From Flavobacteriaceae bacterium (lineage in GTDB: Bacteria; Bacteroidota; Bacteroidia; Flavobacteriales; Flavobacteriaceae): a stretch of DNA of 9,296 nt. The position numbers were made by a program, and so were the translations under genes. The stretch is from positions 1 through 9,296 of the forward strand of contig VMCW01000041.1 of the NCBI GenBank assembly GCA_008081175.1. Reading direction: 5' to 3'. The notes under the pieces were generated by a model. That model ran no database searches. It saw only the letters and a list, made by a program, of their open reading frames with translations, and was not told where the DNA came from. Positions 7,051 through 9,296 of this stretch are shown piece by piece (the first letter of the stretch is position 1; each line of letters opens with the position of its first letter).

Positions 7051-7100
7051 AAACACTTGTGTTAGCTTAATGTTAAGTATCGTTACCCCTAAATTAAGCT
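7051..7100 (-). promoter_or_regulatory. Repeat-rich candidate operator upstream of the phosphate porin
   Basis: In the 103-base gap (7017-7119) between the ribonucleotide reductase stop and the porin start I see nested symmetry: AACACTTGTGTT (7052-7063), CTTAATGTTAAG (7066-7077), and an 8-base perfect inverted repeat AGCTTAAT (7064-7071) with ATTAAGCT (7093-7100). On the minus strand TAAC occurs three times with 10- and 11-base spacing (GTTA on the plus strand at 7061, 7072 and 7082). Helical-turn-spaced short repeats before phosphate genes recall Pho boxes, but the match to a known Bacteroidota regulator site is not established. A weak -7 candidate (TTGTTTTG, one mismatch) is at 7032-7039. 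The long inverted repeat might instead belong to the 3' end of the reductase mRNA, but no T-run follows it. Confidence 0.35.
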
Positions 7101-7119
7101 TTATTCTGAGAAACAAAAT

Positions 7120-9296
7120 TTACGATCCGCACATCAAACAGTCGTCATCCTCATTCTCTTTGGCTTGAGCCAACATTTGCTTGAGTTCTTGAGGTGAAAG
7201 TGGTTCAACAGGAGTAGAATCCGGGGAGCTTGCGGCTGGACTTGATGCAGCAACAGCAGCTTCTACTTTTGGTGTTTGTGCTTTGGCTTTGTTGTCTAAG
7301 GTAAACTTGATGGCGTCCACAGCAGATTTTGTTCTCAGATAATACATTCCTGTTTTAAGACCAGATTTCCAACCATAGAAATGCATGGAAGTCAATTTAG
7401 CCATGGTAGCACCCTCCATAAAAAGATTTAATGATTGTGATTGATCAATAAAATAACCTCTGTGACGTGACATATCAATAATGTCCTTCATACTCATTTC
7501 CCAAACGGTACGATAAAGCTCTTTTAAGTCGTCCGGTATGGCATCAATGTTTTGAACAGAACCGTTATTTCGCATGAGCTCTTGTTTCATGTCTTCATTC
7601 CAAAGGCCGCGCTCTACAAGATCTTCTAGAAGATGTTTGTTGACAACTATAAACTCACCCGAAAGCACACGTCGGGTATATATATTGGATGTGTATGGCT
7701 CAAAACACTCATTGTTTCCAAGAATTTGAGAAGTACTAGCTGTAGGCATTGGTGCCACAAGTAGCGAGTTGCGCACTCCGTGTTTTTTGACTGTTTTTCT
7801 CAATGCTGCCCAATCCCAGCGACCGCTGAGTTCTTCATCTTTAATACCCCAGAGGTTGTGCTGAAACTCCCCGTTAGAGATCGGTGAACCTTTATAAGAC
7901 TCATAGGTACCGTCTTTTTTTGCTTCTTCTGCAGATGCAGTTACTGCCGCAAAATAGAGCGTTTCAAAAATTTCTTGATTGAGTTCTTTGGCTTTATCTG
8001 AAGTGAAAGGCAGACGTAACATGATGAAGGTGTCTGCTAGACCTTGAACACCTAATCCTACTGGACGATGTCTAAAGTTTGAGTTTTCAGCTTCCTTAAC
8101 AGGATAATAGTTTCTATCAATTACTCTGTTCAAATTTTTAGTAACTCGTACCGTTACATCAAAAAGTGCCTGGTGATCGAATGCTCCGTCTTTGACAAAC
8201 ATGGGCAAAGCAATAGAAGCTAAATTACAAACTGCGACCTCATCTGCAGAGGTGTATTCTAAAATCTCTGTACATAAATTGGAAGAGCGAATTGTTCCTA
8301 GATTCTTTTGATTAGACTTGCGATTAGCAGAATCTTTGTAAAGCATATAGGGCGTTCCCGTTTCGATTTGAGATTCTAGTATTTTTTCCCAAAGGTCTCG
8401 TGCTTTGATTGTTTTTCTTCCTCTTCCCTCAGATTCGTACTTTTGGTAAAGTGCTTCAAACTCCTCACCGTGAACATTGTACAAGTCAGGGCATTCATTA
8501 GGACACATTAAAGTCCATTTTCCATCTTCTTCAACGCGTTTCATAAAGAGGTCTGGTGTCCACATTGCGTAGAAAAGATCGCGTGCACGCATTTCTTCTT
8601 TACCGTGATTCTTTTTCAACTCCAAAAAGTCAAAAATATCTGCATGCCAAGGTTCTACGTAAATTGCGAAAGAACCCTTGCGCTTACCTCCACCCTGATC
8701 TACATAACGTGCGGTATCATTAAAGACTCGTAGCATAGGCACAATACCATTAGAAGTACCATTAGTCCCTGCAATGTAAGAACCTGTTGCCCTAATGTTG
8801 TGTATAGATAGACCTATCCCTCCTGCAGACTGCGATATTTTTGCCGTTTGCTTAAGGGTGTCGTAAATTCCATCAATACTATCGTCCTTCATGGTCAGCA
8901 AGAAACATGAGGACATCTGTGGTTTAGGTGTACCTGAATTGAAGAGTGTGGGGGTTGCATGAGTAAAATATCGCTTGGACATCAACTCATAGGTTTCGAG
9001 TGCAGCATCAATATCATCGAGATGGATTCCAACAGACACACGCATCAACATGTGCTGAGGACGTTCTACTATCTTTCCATTTAATTTAAGAAGATAAGAA
9101 CGTTCTAAAGTTTTAAAACCAAAGAAGTCATAGCCAAAATCACGATTGTAGATGATGCTAGAGTCGAGTTTATCTGCATTCTCTTTAATGATTTTATACA
9201 CTTCATCAGAAAGCAAAGGTGCTTTTTTTCCTGTTCTTGGGTTGATGTAGTTGTATAAATCCTCCATGGTTTCAGAGAAGGATTTTTTTGTGTTTT
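7120..9296 (-). CDS. nrdA: Ribonucleoside-diphosphate reductase, alpha (large) subunit, class I; 5' end outside the window
   Basis: The enzyme reduces ribonucleoside diphosphates to deoxy forms with a small beta subunit, the rate-setting step of dNTP supply. Numbering from the Met at 9265-9267, the catalytic set is complete: C121 (MSSCFLL) and C347 (EVAVCNLAS), the redox pair; N330, C332 and E334 in SSNLCTEIL; the radical-transfer Tyr pair Y642-Y643 (GMYYLRT); and C-terminal C710 and C713 (CLMCGS), which relay electrons from thioredoxin or glutaredoxin. An Ala/Ser/Pro-rich flexible linker (about 664-690) joins core and tail. That Met is not the start: the frame stays open to the window edge, adding NTKKSFSET before it, which matches the usual junction between the N-terminal ATP-cone and the core. 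Roughly the first 80-90 residues, including the allosteric ATP-cone, are therefore missing from the window. Its beta subunit would be expected nearby upstream, outside the window. Confidence 0.95.
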   Translation of the reverse strand, partial: NTKKSFSETMEDLYNYINPRTGKKAPLLSDEVYKIIKENADKLDSSIIYNRDFGYDFFGFKTLERSYLLKLNGKIVERPQHMLMRVSVGIHLDDIDAALETYELMSKRYFTHATPTLFNSGTPKPQMSSCFLLTMKDDSIDGIYDTLKQTAKISQSAGGIGLSIHNIRATGSYIAGTNGTSNGIVPMLRVFNDTARYVDQGGGKRKGSFAIYVEPWHADIFDFLELKKNHGKEEMRARDLFYAMWTPDLFMKRVEEDGKWTLMCPNECPDLYNVHGEEFEALYQKYESEGRGRKTIKARDLWEKILESQIETGTPYMLYKDSANRKSNQKNLGTIRSSNLCTEILEYTSADEVAVCNLASIALPMFVKDGAFDHQALFDVTVRVTKNLNRVIDRNYYPVKEAENSNFRHRPVGLGVQGLADTFIMLRLPFTSDKAKELNQEIFETLYFAAVTASAEEAKKDGTYESYKGSPISNGEFQHNLWGIKDEELSGRWDWAALRKTVKKHGVRNSLLVAPMPTASTSQILGNNECFEPYTSNIYTRRVLSGEFIVVNKHLLEDLVERGLWNEDMKQELMRNNGSVQNIDAIPDDLKELYRTVWEMSMKDIIDMSRHRGYFIDQSQSLNLFMEGATMAKLTSMHFYGWKSGLKTGMYYLRTKSAVDAIKFTLDNKAKAQTPKVEAAVAASSPAASSPDSTPVEPLSPQELKQMLAQAKENEDDDCLMCGS

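Noticed and set aside
7120..9267. Ribonucleotide reductase starting at the ATG at 9267
   Set aside because: The frame continues to the window edge with NTKKSFSET, the expected junction after the ATP-cone, so the Met is internal.
1..9296. CRISPR array, insertion sequence, prophage or defence island
   Set aside because: No spaced direct repeats, transposase, integrase or terminal inverted repeats are visible; all genes are housekeeping or transport types with similar composition.

Overview
This window looks like a core, chromosomal stretch from a member of the Bacteroidota, most likely Flavobacteriia. The reasons are the AT-rich composition, the A-rich starts without strong Shine-Dalgarno sequences, several TAnnTTTG (-7) promoter elements typical of the phylum, and the protein types: a PiT phosphate transporter fused to a PhoU-like domain, an OprO/OprP-type porin, a flavobacterial-style dGTPase beginning MNWEALLSLKR, and a small thioredoxin-like protein without cysteines. 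I see no mobile element, CRISPR array, tRNA or rRNA, and no gap longer than about 100 bases between genes.

Layout. The first 475 bases are the 3' end of a plus-strand gene that begins before the window; it is tentatively the C-terminal tail of a DUF2723/GT117 membrane protein. It converges, with only two bases between stop codons, on six minus-strand genes filling the rest. Read right to left (in the direction of transcription) these are: the large subunit of ribonucleotide reductase (5' end cut by the window edge), a phosphate-selective porin, a PiT-PhoU inorganic phosphate transporter, dGTP triphosphohydrolase, a membrane-anchored calcineurin-like metallophosphoesterase, and a cysteine-less thioredoxin-fold protein.

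How they may work together. The porin and PiT genes, 62 bases apart with no visible promoter between them, form a plausible two-gene phosphate uptake unit: outer-membrane entry, then inner-membrane transport with a cytoplasmic PhoU-like regulatory domain. The 103-base gap before the porin holds several overlapping inverted repeats and three TAAC units spaced about one helical turn apart, a candidate operator. Ribonucleotide reductase and dGTPase flank this unit and act in opposite directions on deoxynucleotide pools, but nothing shows they are co-regulated. The three downstream genes (dgt, metallophosphoesterase, thioredoxin-like) each have their own TAnnTTTG element just upstream; the one for dgt is so close to the ATG that the mRNA may be nearly leaderless.

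No clearly new system is present. The points most worth a second look are the thioredoxin-fold protein with no cysteines, the repeat-rich region before the phosphate porin, and the hairpin between porin and transporter.
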